Of a DNA stretch of 22,620 bases, positions 7,194 through 14,668 are shown in pieces. Numbering within the stretch: position 1 is the stretch's first letter; the number at the start of each line of letters is the position of its first letter. This stretch comes from CAZDYP01 sp964509505. Its GTDB lineage: Bacteria > Chloroflexota > Anaerolineae > JACRMK01. The stretch covers positions 1-22,620 of the forward strand of contig CAZDYP010000076.1 of NCBI GenBank assembly GCA_964509505.1, read 5' to 3'. Both the position numbers and the translations under genes were made by a program. The notes beneath the pieces are model-generated. The model was given only the letters and a program-made list of their open reading frames with translations, did not search any database and was not told the DNA's origin.

Positions 7194-7829
7194 TCATGGC
7201 ACATTCGGTTTCTGCGCGAAAATATACGCCCGTCGCGTCTGCACTTCCACTTCAGGATATGGGTCACGCTGAATCACTTCGGTCAACGCAAAGCCTGCCT
7301 CGCTGAGATATGCCTTCAGCTCATCCACCTCGAAGAAGAGGAAGTCCAACGACACAGGTTTGCCGAAGAGTTCGTCGAGGTGGCGAACCCCGCTGCCAAT
7401 GTGAAACGTCACGAGCAATACGCCGTGCGGTTGCAGCACGCGCTTCAATTCGCGTAGGGCTTGCACGACGAGGGGACGCGGGATATGAATGAGCGAGTAG
7501 AACGCGGCGATGCCGCCAAACGACGCATCAGCCAGCCCATTGAGCGCGAGCATGTTGCCCTGACGAATCGGGAACTCAGGGTTGAGGCGTTGCGCCTCGC
7601 GCATCATCTCGGTGGAGAGGTCAACACCGACGACAGATTGCCCGCGTTGATACAGATAGCGCGCGACTTGCGCGGGCCCGCACCCCATATCGCAAATCGG
7701 TCCCAAGCCGCTCACCTTCTCCGCTAACCAGTCGAGCATTTTGCAATCGAATGGTTTATGACCCAGCTCGTCAATGAAGCGCTGTGCATACGTGGTTGCG
7801 ACCGGATCGTAGTTCGCTTGAACTTCCAA
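7194..7829 (-). CDS. Class I SAM-dependent methyltransferase (UbiE/Methyltransf_11-like)
   Basis: This 211-residue protein starts ANYDPVATTYAQRFIDEL, has motif I CDMGCGPAQ (46-54), the motif II acidic residue in SVVGVDLSTEMM, and IAAFYSLIHI and LKRVLQPHGVLLVTFH at motifs III/IV. Such proteins methylate small molecules or, less often, proteins; the substrate is unknown. A TTG at 7829 with GGGAGG six nt upstream is taken as the start. That ribosome binding site lies inside the remnant of a toxin gene, and the frame continues upstream without a stop as far as 7946, so a longer chimeric product is possible. It has no homologous partner elsewhere in the window. Confidence 0.78.
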   Translation of the reverse strand: MEVQANYDPVATTYAQRFIDELGHKPFDCKMLDWLAEKVSGLGPICDMGCGPAQVARYLYQRGQSVVGVDLSTEMMREAQRLNPEFPIRQGNMLALNGLADASFGGIAAFYSLIHIPRPLVVQALRELKRVLQPHGVLLVTFHIGSGVRHLDELFGKPVSLDFLFFEVDELKAYLSEAGFALTEVIQRDPYPEVEVQTRRAYIFAQKPNVP

Positions 7830-8033
7830 ATTTTGCCTCCCAGTCAGATTTTGTTGATAGCGCAGATGTTGGTCTGTGGTCACGAAAACCTCATAGCCTT
7901 CTTGTTCAGCGATATTCAGCAATGCGCCGTTAGTCAGCGTGGCTCAACCGCGTTCAGCAATTGTATCAACAGTATGAGGGCGCAGGTGTCGGCGCAAAGG
8001 CACAGGCGTGCCTTGATCGAAAAGTATTTTCAT
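7828..8033 (-). pseudogene. DUF5615-like toxin gene, broken by a nonsense codon and loss of its 3' end
   Basis: From the ATG at 8033 the minus strand reads MKILFDQGTPVPLRRHL, then AERG, TGA at 7944-7946 (codon 30), then ATLTNGALLNIAEQEGYEVF and VTTDQHLRYQQNLTGR. This is the standard start of the DUF5615/PIN-like toxins paired with DUF433 antitoxins, where the position of the stop normally holds Trp (TGG to TGA). The usual C-terminal part is missing; the frame passes directly into the methyltransferase. The ATG overlaps the antitoxin stop as ATGA, so the operon architecture is preserved although the toxin is dead. Confidence 0.8.
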
Positions 8034-8257
8034 AGCGTAGCGGGCTCCAGACGGCTGGACGAGGCAAACTCACGCACTGCCCCCACTTGAGCGCGTTGCA
8101 CTCCTGGAAACCATTCCCAAAAATCATCCACCGATGCGCCATCTTCTAAGCTTTCAAACAACGCGCGCACTGGCACGCGCGTGCCACGAAAGACCGATGC
8201 GCCGCTCACCCGTTGAGCATCACGTTCAACCGCATGACATTGACTCCAATCTAACAT
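8030..8257 (-). CDS. DUF433-family antitoxin
   Basis: This 75-residue protein has the DUF433 core VFRGTRVPVRALFESLEDGA followed by a V-DDF-EWFPGV--AQV-AV pattern, which forms a winged/helical DNA-binding antitoxin in known pairs with DUF5615 toxins. GGGAGG lies 7-12 nt before the ATG at 8257. It overlaps the start of the broken toxin by 4 bp (ATGA). With the toxin inactivated, the gene would be an orphan antitoxin, possibly still an autoregulator or a decoy against related toxins (inference). Confidence 0.82.
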   Translation of the reverse strand: MLDWSQCHAVERDAQRVSGASVFRGTRVPVRALFESLEDGASVDDFWEWFPGVQRAQVGAVREFASSSRLEPATL

Positions 8258-8280
8258 AAGTGCACCTCCCTAGTCATTTG

Positions 8281-9540
8281 TCACGCTGCCAAATACCACA
8301 CCAGCTCTTTCGTATGCGCCAGCAAATCGCTGAGGCGAATGCTTTCGTCCGCGCCGTGCGCGTTGCTCTCTGCCATGCGCCCCATGCCGCAGCGCACGAA
8401 TTTGTCGGTGTTGCAAATGATGGCGATGTCGGCCATGTCGGTGCTGCCGCCGCCGCCTGCGCGAAAGAAATCATCATCCTTGTAGCCATGCGCCAACTTG
8501 TACGCCTCGCGCATCCGTTTCGCATAGACCGAATCGGCATCGTACTTCGCCGATGGATACACCTTCACCACTTGAACCTTTACCTCCAACGCCTTGCTCT
8601 GCTGTTGTCCGCGCTCGATGGCGTCCATCACCTCACCGATGACGCTCTCGTACGTCTCTTCGGGAATGAAGCGGCGATTCACGGTGACAGTGCATGACGA
8701 CGGCACGATGTTGCTTTTCACGCCCGCCTGAATGATGTCGAGGTTGAACATCGGGTTCATCATACGCGTGCGCGCTTGCGGATGGGGATCGCCCGGCACA
8801 GACGACTCGCGCTGCTCGACTTCGCGCTTCAACGTCATCAGCTCGTTCAAAATCGGAATCATCTCCTCCAAGGCATTGACCCCCGTGTAATTGCGTCCGC
8901 TATGGCACGACTTGCCAATGGTCGTAATGACGAAGTCCACATTACCCGCCGATGCGAGCGCTTCACGCGGTTCTTGTGTGCCTTCCATGCAGAGGATGTG
9001 CCCCTTCACGTAGCCTTGCTCTGCGAGATACTTCGCGCCGGGATAGACGCCAATCTCTTCGTCGGTGCATAGAATACAGTGAATGTCATAGCGCGGCTCG
9101 ATGTTCAGCTCGTGCATCACCTCCAGCGCAGTCAGCAGCGACGCAATCGTGCCTTTCATGTCTGCGGTGCCGCGCCCATAAATGCGCCCATTGTCCAGCT
9201 CCGCGCCGAAGGGGTCGTGCTTCCAACCTTCTTCGATGGGCACCACGTCCATGTGCGCGTAAATCGTGACGGCTTCAGGCTTGCCCATCACTTTCGATGT
9301 GACGAGGTTCACGCGCGGACCTTTGAGCGGCAACGGAATTTGCGCGACCTTTGCGGGCGGCACGGTCACACGCTCTGTCTTGAACCCAAGCGCTTGAAAT
9401 TGTGGTTCGAGATAGTCCACCAGCACGTCATAATTTTCACCGGGCGGGACGACGGTATTCACGCCAATCACGCGCCGCATGCGTTCCAATGTTTTGTCTT
9501 GCTTCGCTTCGATGAGCGCGAAGGCTTGTTGGATGTTCAT
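8281..9540 (-). CDS. M20-family metallopeptidase (ArgE/DapE/carboxypeptidase G2-like)
   Basis: This 419-residue protein has the full dinuclear zinc set of M20: YAHMDVVP (H96, catalytic D98), GRGTADMKG (D127), TDEEIG (general base E161, ligand E162), MEGT (E186), and a C-terminal NAHGADE with H395. GKSCHSG (H213) begins the lid/dimerisation domain, about 205-320. There is no signal peptide, so it acts in the cytosol, removing acyl groups or terminal residues from amino acids or small peptides. The exact substrate cannot be read. The ATG at 9540 is preferred to 9552 because GGGAG (9546-9550) precedes it. Together with the M28 enzyme upstream and the peptide transporter, it fits peptide catabolism. 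Confidence 0.9.
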   Translation of the reverse strand: MNIQQAFALIEAKQDKTLERMRRVIGVNTVVPPGENYDVLVDYLEPQFQALGFKTERVTVPPAKVAQIPLPLKGPRVNLVTSKVMGKPEAVTIYAHMDVVPIEEGWKHDPFGAELDNGRIYGRGTADMKGTIASLLTALEVMHELNIEPRYDIHCILCTDEEIGVYPGAKYLAEQGYVKGHILCMEGTQEPREALASAGNVDFVITTIGKSCHSGRNYTGVNALEEMIPILNELMTLKREVEQRESSVPGDPHPQARTRMMNPMFNLDIIQAGVKSNIVPSSCTVTVNRRFIPEETYESVIGEVMDAIERGQQQSKALEVKVQVVKVYPSAKYDADSVYAKRMREAYKLAHGYKDDDFFRAGGGGSTDMADIAIICNTDKFVRCGMGRMAESNAHGADESIRLSDLLAHTKELVWYLAA

Positions 9541-9609
9541 AGGTTCTCCCATTTAAACACAAACGCACGAAGGATGCACAAAAAGCGCAAACATATTACG
9601 TTCTCTTAG

Positions 9610-9742
9610 AGAGTGTCTTAAAAGGCGTTTCTTCACTATCACCCTGAGCGGAGCGAAGGGTCTCTGTAGCACAAACACCGAGATTCTTCGGCTTCGCTCC
9701 GCTCCGCCTCAGAATGACAAACGAGGCTTTTTAAGACATTTT
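9610..9742. mobile_element. MITE-like element, 133 bp, with TIRs and a 5-bp direct repeat
   Basis: The left end AGAGTGTCTTAAAAGGC (9610-9626) and the minus-strand right end AAAATGTCTTAAAAAGC (9742-9726) match at 14 of 17 positions. CTTAG flanks the element directly on both sides (9605-9609 and 9743-9747), consistent with a target duplication. The interior contains CCTGAGCGGAGCGAAGGG and TTCGGCTTCGCTCCGCTCC, similar in style to 6881-6974. It lies between the M20 and M28 peptidase genes and encodes nothing. Confidence 0.65.
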
Positions 9743-9798
9743 CTTAGTGTTCTTTGTATTTCTTTGAGCCTTTGTGTTGAATAAATTTTCCCCGCAAA

Positions 9799-11190
9799 TT
9801 AGAAGGGCCACTTATCCTGCGCCTTCAACGGTCGCTCCAAATCCTGCTCAATCAAAATCTGTTTGATTTCGTCGGGCTTACGCCGCGCGCCCAACGCGCC
9901 ATCATGATTGGCAAGCCGCGCCAGCATCCGCGCCACCGTCATCACCGCTGCTTTCAAATCCACTTCAGCCACTTTGTCGAGGGTGTCCGCTGCGGTGTGC
10001 CCGAAGCCGCGCCCCAACGCGGGATTCTCGACACGCGCCGACATGCAAATCGCAGGAATGCCGAGCATCATGAATGGGAAGTTATCCGATGCGGTCACGA
10101 CACGATCACGAATCGCCAATGGATAGCCGAACTCTTTGGCGTATTGTTTCAGCACCGCTTCCGTATCTTTGAAGCCACTCGACAAAAAGCCATGCGATGA
10201 GACGGGCCCACACGCGCCATCCAGATTGAGCATCAACGCGATGTGACCGAGTTTATCTTTGTTCAACTTCACGTATTCGCTCGATCCCAACACGCCGAGC
10301 TCTTCCGCATCAAATGCCATCAAGCGCATCGTGCGCTTGAATTGCCCTTTGAGCGACGCGAGGATGCGCGCGAGTTCCAACACGACGACCGTGCCTGTGC
10401 CATCGTCCATCGCGCCGAGTGCGATGTCGTGCGCGTCGTAATGCGCGCCCGCAATGATGGTCTCGTCGCTCTGCCCCTTGATGTCGCCAATGACATGGAA
10501 GCCTTGTCCTGGCTCCGACTGATTGCGAATCGTCAGCTCGACTTCTACTTTGCCACGTTTGCACAGCCGCGCTAAATCCCAGCCTTCTTCATACGCAATG
10601 CCAATAGCGGGAATCTCCGCGAGTCGCCCCGGACGCAGCGACCCCGTCTCCGCCAACAAACCCGGCTTGTGATTGACGTAGATGAAGCCGATTGCGCCGC
10701 CCATTACCGCGCGTCCATATTTTTCGCGGCGATGAATCGTGCGCCCATTTTCGGGATTCGCTGTCGTGACCATCGCAATGCGACCACTGAGCAATTTCCC
10801 ACTCTGCACGTCATCATAGCTCTTGACGTTACACGCCTTCGCAAAATCTTGCTCCGAGCCGATGCCGCAATCCACCACCTCCGCGCGCAGCTGCTCGGCA
10901 TTGGGTGAGTAGATGAGCGAGATAGCGGTACGCAGCGCCCGCACGCTCGGCGCAACGATTTTCAACCCGCACTCGCCGCGCGTCCATACCAGATAGTCGA
11001 AGGGTTCGGTGCGCGCGTCGCTCAAGCCATAGGTTTTGAATTTGTCGAGGATAAAATCGCGCGCGGCGCGGCTACTGGCGGAGCCAGCGAAACGCGAGCC
11101 AAAGTCGCACAGTCTTTCGAGGTTGGCATACGCTTCGGCGGAAGTCCACGCTTCGCCGATGAGATAGTGGTCAAGTTCTTTGAGATTCAA
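9799..11190 (-). CDS. M28-family zinc aminopeptidase with PA-like insert, cytosolic
   Basis: This 463-residue protein has the M28 ligands: GAHYDAHD (H250), GAMDDGTGT (bridging D262), FDAEELG (general base E296, ligand E297), LNLDGA (D324) and FGHTAADT (H398). Residues 95-225 form a PA-like beta domain that precedes the second half of the catalytic domain, as in aminopeptidase Y or glutamate carboxypeptidase relatives. Most relatives are secreted, but no signal peptide or membrane segment is seen here, so a cytosolic aminopeptidase is inferred. The start is a TTG at 11190 with GGAG six nt upstream. It follows the SPFH gene by 32 bp in the same direction, so the two may be co-transcribed. Confidence 0.88.
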   Translation of the reverse strand: MNLKELDHYLIGEAWTSAEAYANLERLCDFGSRFAGSASSRAARDFILDKFKTYGLSDARTEPFDYLVWTRGECGLKIVAPSVRALRTAISLIYSPNAEQLRAEVVDCGIGSEQDFAKACNVKSYDDVQSGKLLSGRIAMVTTANPENGRTIHRREKYGRAVMGGAIGFIYVNHKPGLLAETGSLRPGRLAEIPAIGIAYEEGWDLARLCKRGKVEVELTIRNQSEPGQGFHVIGDIKGQSDETIIAGAHYDAHDIALGAMDDGTGTVVVLELARILASLKGQFKRTMRLMAFDAEELGVLGSSEYVKLNKDKLGHIALMLNLDGACGPVSSHGFLSSGFKDTEAVLKQYAKEFGYPLAIRDRVVTASDNFPFMMLGIPAICMSARVENPALGRGFGHTAADTLDKVAEVDLKAAVMTVARMLARLANHDGALGARRKPDEIKQILIEQDLERPLKAQDKWPF

Positions 11191-11222
11191 GAGATGCTCC
11201 TATTAAGGATAATTCCTTCTTT

Positions 11223-12935
11223 CTACTTCAATGCTGTGCTCTGGGCTGCGGATGACTTCGGCAGCGCAATCCCCAAACTCTCCGCGAGCGCTAACGTCTT
11301 TGCCAAGAACGCCGACAGCGCATCGAACGCGCCATCACTGCCGCCCGTCTGCAACACTTTGAGCTCGTGTACTTCGGGCATGTGTGAGGCGAGCTCAGGC
11401 AAGCGCTCAATCAGACGACTTATCAGGTCGTGTTCATTCATTAAGTTGCGGATTTCCTGTTGTAGGCGTGTGAGTTCGATGTCTTTTTGTTGTACGGCGA
11501 GCCGTAGATTGTTTGCTGCCTCTTCCAATTCGAGCTGTGCCAAGCGTTCTTGTCGTGTGCGAGCAAGCGTTGCCCTTTGCATTTGTTCTTGCAATTGAGC
11601 GTCTTGCGTCTGCGCCAACAACTTGAACTCAGCCTCGCGCTGTTTCAGTATCGTCTCGCGCGCAAAACGCTGCTGTTCCGCTTGCAGTTTGCTTTCTGCG
11701 AGGCGCGTCTCTTCAGTCAGCACTTGCAATGCTTGTTCGACTTGCAACGTCTTTTGACGCGAGGCGGCTTCTGCATCCAGCCGCGCCTTCTCGATGGCGT
11801 CAGTCTGTGCGCGCCGCAGCGCATCGAGCTTGCGCTCTTGCTCGACGCGCGCCGCTTCCAACCTCAAACGTTGCTCCGATTCTTGTTTGGTGAGCGTCGT
11901 CTGTTCCGCCAAACGAGTCTTCTGTTGTTCAGCTTCCTGCTCCCGCGTGAAGCGCGTCTGCTCCTCAGTCAAGCGCAATTGCAACGCCTCGGTTTGCTTG
12001 CTTTGCTTGGTGCGCTCGATTTCGACCTGCGCTTCGGCGTCGCTCATTTCAGCGAGCTTCCGCGCGCTGAGCTCGCGCTGACGAATCTCGTCTTGCGCTT
12101 GTAAATAGCTGAGGCGCGCAGCTTTTTCTTGTTCATAGCGGAACGGCGCCTGCAGGTGTTCCCACAAACGTTGCGAGCTCACATACGCTTCTTTGAGTTG
12201 CACCGTGACGATTTGAATGCCCAAGCCTTCGCCAATCGCTTGGTTGCCACTACTGCGTCCTTGTGCCACCAATTTCAAGCGCTCCGTGAGCTCTTCGATG
12301 ATGGGGGCTTTGTCCGTCAAAATTTCTTCGATGCTCATAGTAGAAACTTTGTCTTTGATGGCGGCTTCGGCTTGCTCGCGCAGTTGCGCGTTGACGACGC
12401 CCAATGGGTCGCGTGGGTCCGAAAAGTCGAGCTTACGATATGCGATGGCGAAGTCGTGAATCTGCCATTGCACGTATGCGAGGATGTTGATACCTTGCTT
12501 CTCCTTGCTGATGCCGTTTGCCACGACGCCAATCGTCTGCATCGCTGCTGGCACGATGAGATAGGAGTCGGTGCGTGGATCGTAGCGAAACGAGACGCCC
12601 AGCCCAATCGTCACGGGCGCTTTCTTGCCTGCCCGGGTATGCACGACATAGACATTCGGCGGCACGATGATCCACTTGAAGGGCCAGATGCCTGTCTCGC
12701 GCACGCGAATCGGCTCGCGTTCAAGTTGCAGCTCCTCGGAGGTTTTCAAACCGCTCGGTTGCACGGGCGGTTTCGGCGCGGAAGGGGCTGGCGGCATAGG
12801 CGCGCCTGATGCCCCCAGCGCTGGGGGCAACGGCGCCATTGCCGGCGCGGGGGTTGGGGGTTGCGCTGCTTCGGCTTGCTGCACGACATTCTGCTCTCTA
12901 AAGACGCTCGTCGCAGCGCGCTGTTTTTGTTGCAT
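11223..12935 (-). CDS. SPFH/band-7 domain protein with long coiled coil, no membrane anchor
   Basis: In this 570-residue protein, residues 25-62 are Pro/Ala-rich, about 88-290 form an SPFH (band 7/flotillin-like) domain (WIIVPPNVYVVHTRAGKKAP, INILAYVQWQIHDF, then MSIEEILTDK), and about 265-490 are a continuous Gln/Glu/Arg-rich coiled coil rich in AEAQ and LEAAR heptads. A short globular tail follows. Flotillins scaffold membrane microdomains as oligomeric rings, but this protein lacks the usual N-terminal hairpin or transmembrane helix. Attachment through another factor, or a soluble scaffold, is therefore inferred. The ATG at 12935 has AGGTGA upstream. No NfeD partner is present. Confidence 0.87.
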   Translation of the reverse strand: MQQKQRAATSVFREQNVVQQAEAAQPPTPAPAMAPLPPALGASGAPMPPAPSAPKPPVQPSGLKTSEELQLEREPIRVRETGIWPFKWIIVPPNVYVVHTRAGKKAPVTIGLGVSFRYDPRTDSYLIVPAAMQTIGVVANGISKEKQGINILAYVQWQIHDFAIAYRKLDFSDPRDPLGVVNAQLREQAEAAIKDKVSTMSIEEILTDKAPIIEELTERLKLVAQGRSSGNQAIGEGLGIQIVTVQLKEAYVSSQRLWEHLQAPFRYEQEKAARLSYLQAQDEIRQRELSARKLAEMSDAEAQVEIERTKQSKQTEALQLRLTEEQTRFTREQEAEQQKTRLAEQTTLTKQESEQRLRLEAARVEQERKLDALRRAQTDAIEKARLDAEAASRQKTLQVEQALQVLTEETRLAESKLQAEQQRFARETILKQREAEFKLLAQTQDAQLQEQMQRATLARTRQERLAQLELEEAANNLRLAVQQKDIELTRLQQEIRNLMNEHDLISRLIERLPELASHMPEVHELKVLQTGGSDGAFDALSAFLAKTLALAESLGIALPKSSAAQSTALK

Positions 12936-12966
12936 GGGGTCACCTCACGATGGGATTCAAAAGTCA

Positions 12967-13036
12967 GCACGACGCATGACAAGTTGCACCATTGCGTCGT
13001 GCGCGCATTATACCGCGCAATGGGCGCGAGTGATAA
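12967..13036 (-). promoter_or_regulatory. Promoter and 5' hairpin of the SPFH gene
   Basis: On the minus strand TATAAT lies at 13007-13012, with a weak -35 (TTATCA, 13031-13036, 18-bp spacing). A perfect 10-bp inverted repeat (GCACGACGCA at 12967-12976 and TGCGTCGTGC at 12993-13002) would form a stem-loop at or very near the 5' end of the mRNA, leaving about 30 nt to the start codon. It may protect the 5' end or be an operator; the sequence does not decide. Confidence 0.5.
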
Positions 13037-13125
13037 CCCTTGAGACGTGAGGTAAAATTTATAACGAAGCCCATTTTCTGCCGAAGTCGCCGCGACGGAA
13101 AACGGGGTTTGCTCTAAACACGCTC

Positions 13126-13733
13126 TCACATTTTTGGGGAAGTGGGAAGCGTGGGGGAGGCGCTGTAAGGTTTGATGATTTGCGCAGGCGTCGCGCGCAG
13201 CATCGTGAACGCCTGCCATACGGCGATGCCCCAGAACAGCAACGTCAACGGGCTTGCCTTGAGGCCCTCGACGATTAACATCAGCATCACGTCCAATGGC
13301 AACAGCCATGGAATGTCAGTGACGCCGCGCCGCGCAAGCGACTCGACTGCGAAGTGACGCACGATGAGATATTCGCTGACCGCCATCGCCGCGATGGTTA
13401 TGCCGACGCTGATGAGTTGCAACAGCAAGCCACGCTTTTGCCCAGAGCCAAACATCACGCCCTGCGCGACGAGCCAGCCAACAGCGATGGCGATGATGCC
13501 CAACTCGAATCGCGAGATGACGACGATGGCATCCAGACAACAGAGGCAAGGACAGCCGCGCCCAAGCCCAGCAATACCGCGCCGATGACGTTGGGGTTAG
13601 CAGTTTCGGCTTGCAGCGCTCGCTCCATATTGGTCGCGCAGTTAGAGCAGAGCGGCACACTGCCTTTGTTGCCACGTAAAAAATACTCAGTGCCTTCGAG
13701 AATGGAAGTGCTGCATTGGGCGCATGCGGACAT
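13126..13733 (-). pseudogene. Zinc-ribbon membrane protein gene with a frameshift
   Basis: AGGAGG precedes an ATG at 13733 that encodes a zinc ribbon (CAQC...CSNC, residues 4-32) and a first membrane helix (VIGAVLLGLGAAVLASVVW). Near 13530 the frame must shift by one base to continue as AIVVISRFELGIIAIAVGWL and then four hydrophobic segments to the stop at 13126. Without the shift, the first frame degenerates into Ser-rich sequence. Both halves fit one protein of about 200 residues with an N-terminal ribbon and multi-helix tail. There is no slippery heptamer, so a one-base deletion or a sequencing error is more likely than programmed frameshifting. Confidence 0.7.
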
Positions 13734-13752
13734 GGAAGCCTCCTGATGGCGA

Positions 13753-14238
13753 TTAGGCTATAAGGTTATCTCTCAGTTGCGTGAGGAAAGCGAGGAACTG
13801 GTCTATTTGTGTTGCGTACAACGCTTTGAGCGCGAGCGCTTTGTTCAAAGTCAATTGTAAGCGTATTGCCTCAAGTTTCACCAAATACGCATGGCGAAAC
13901 ATGTGCCGAAAGCGTCTCAGCTCATCGAGCGCGTTATAAGCCACTTCGTCAATGACCGCAGGGCGCAATGGCATCACGTCTAAGCGCATGCGTTCTAACA
14001 GTTGCGTGTGCCAACGTCCTGCATCATCCAATGAATTTTCAAAAGCCTTGGCGATATTGACGAAAATGTTTTCAAAGGCGTTGTACAAATTGTGCAGATA
14101 GTACGCGATGACAATGAGTGTATCGGTGCCGGCGTCAGGGGTTAAAGGATGGTGTTCAAGCTCATCGTAGATTTTAGCGATGGCGTTCAAGTCTTGGCGA
14201 ATGCTAGGAATCAAAATCAGCAGCTTATTGAGGTCCAT
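13753..14238 (-). CDS. hepT: HepT-like HEPN ribonuclease toxin
   Basis: This 161-residue all-helical protein has the HEPN R-x4-6-H motif in RRFRHMFRHAYL (R111...H116) and the family signature LHNLYNAFENIF in the middle helix. HEPN toxins dimerise to form an RNase site; the partner nucleotidyltransferase silences them by AMPylation of a tyrosine (Tyr118 lies next to the motif here). AAGGAG lies 9 nt before the ATG at 14238, and the gene overlaps mntA by 14 bp. The order mntA then hepT in one transcript is unusual only in detail. It appears intact. Confidence 0.85.
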   Translation of the reverse strand: MDLNKLLILIPSIRQDLNAIAKIYDELEHHPLTPDAGTDTLIVIAYYLHNLYNAFENIFVNIAKAFENSLDDAGRWHTQLLERMRLDVMPLRPAVIDEVAYNALDELRRFRHMFRHAYLVKLEAIRLQLTLNKALALKALYATQIDQFLAFLTQLRDNLIA

Positions 14239-14632
14239 AGACTTGTTCTCCTTCGCGCAAGACCACCATCGTCAACGGTTCGACCAGTGGGCGCACGTCT
14301 ACCTCACGTTGCAAGCAACGCGTGAGCTCGCGCCAGAAGGCGCTTTCGCTGGCGGGTGAATCACACTCAACCGCAACGTCAATATCCGAATCAGGGCGAA
14401 AACAATTAGCTTGCGTCACCGAGCCAAACAAAAACACGCGGCGTATGTCCGTATAACGTGGCGCAATTTGCATGATGGTTTCGCGTGCGCGTTGCAACCA
14501 ACGCAAGCGTTCGGTTTCGCGCTCTTGACGGCGTTTAGCCTCACGCGCGCAGTAGTAGCGGCGAATGCGCTCAAAATCTTCGGGGGACACGCGCATCGGA
14601 GGATTGGTCGTTACTGTTTGGAGTGTGGACAT
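14225..14632 (-). CDS. mntA: MntA-like minimal nucleotidyltransferase antitoxin with N-terminal extension
   Basis: This 135-residue protein has the polymerase-beta-fold core: GSVTQANCFRPDSDIDVAVE (G70-S71, D83, D85) and a third carboxylate in REVDVRPL (D112). There are 11 residues between GS and DxD, one more than the common spacing. Residues 18-55 are a basic, probably helical extension (RIRRYYCAREAKRRQERETE) absent from the minimal family. It should AMPylate and neutralise the overlapping HEPN toxin. The ATG at 14632 is chosen; a TTG two codons upstream is less likely. The ribosome binding site is weak (TAGGGA). It starts 34 bp after the stop of the oppC-like gene and could be transcribed from it. 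Confidence 0.85.
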   Translation of the reverse strand: MSTLQTVTTNPPMRVSPEDFERIRRYYCAREAKRRQERETERLRWLQRARETIMQIAPRYTDIRRVFLFGSVTQANCFRPDSDIDVAVECDSPASESAFWRELTRCLQREVDVRPLVEPLTMVVLREGEQVYGPQ

Positions 14633-14640
14633 CAGCAATC

Positions 14641-14668
14641 CCTAATCTCTAATCTCAAATTTCCAATT
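14641..14668. repeat. Heptamer array at the 3' end of the oppC-like gene
   Basis: Four degenerate heptamers in register, CCTAATC, TCTAATC, TCAAATT and TCCAATT, run up to and into the stop codon (TAA, complement of 14667-14669) of the permease gene. On the coding strand they read as AATTGGA/GATTAGA units, the same style as the units after the kinase-like gene at 3646-3690. Confidence 0.5.

Noticed and set aside
13126..13733. Programmed -1 frameshifting in the zinc-ribbon gene
   Set aside because: No slippery X-XXY-YYZ heptamer is visible at the junction, so a mutation or sequencing error is the simpler reading.
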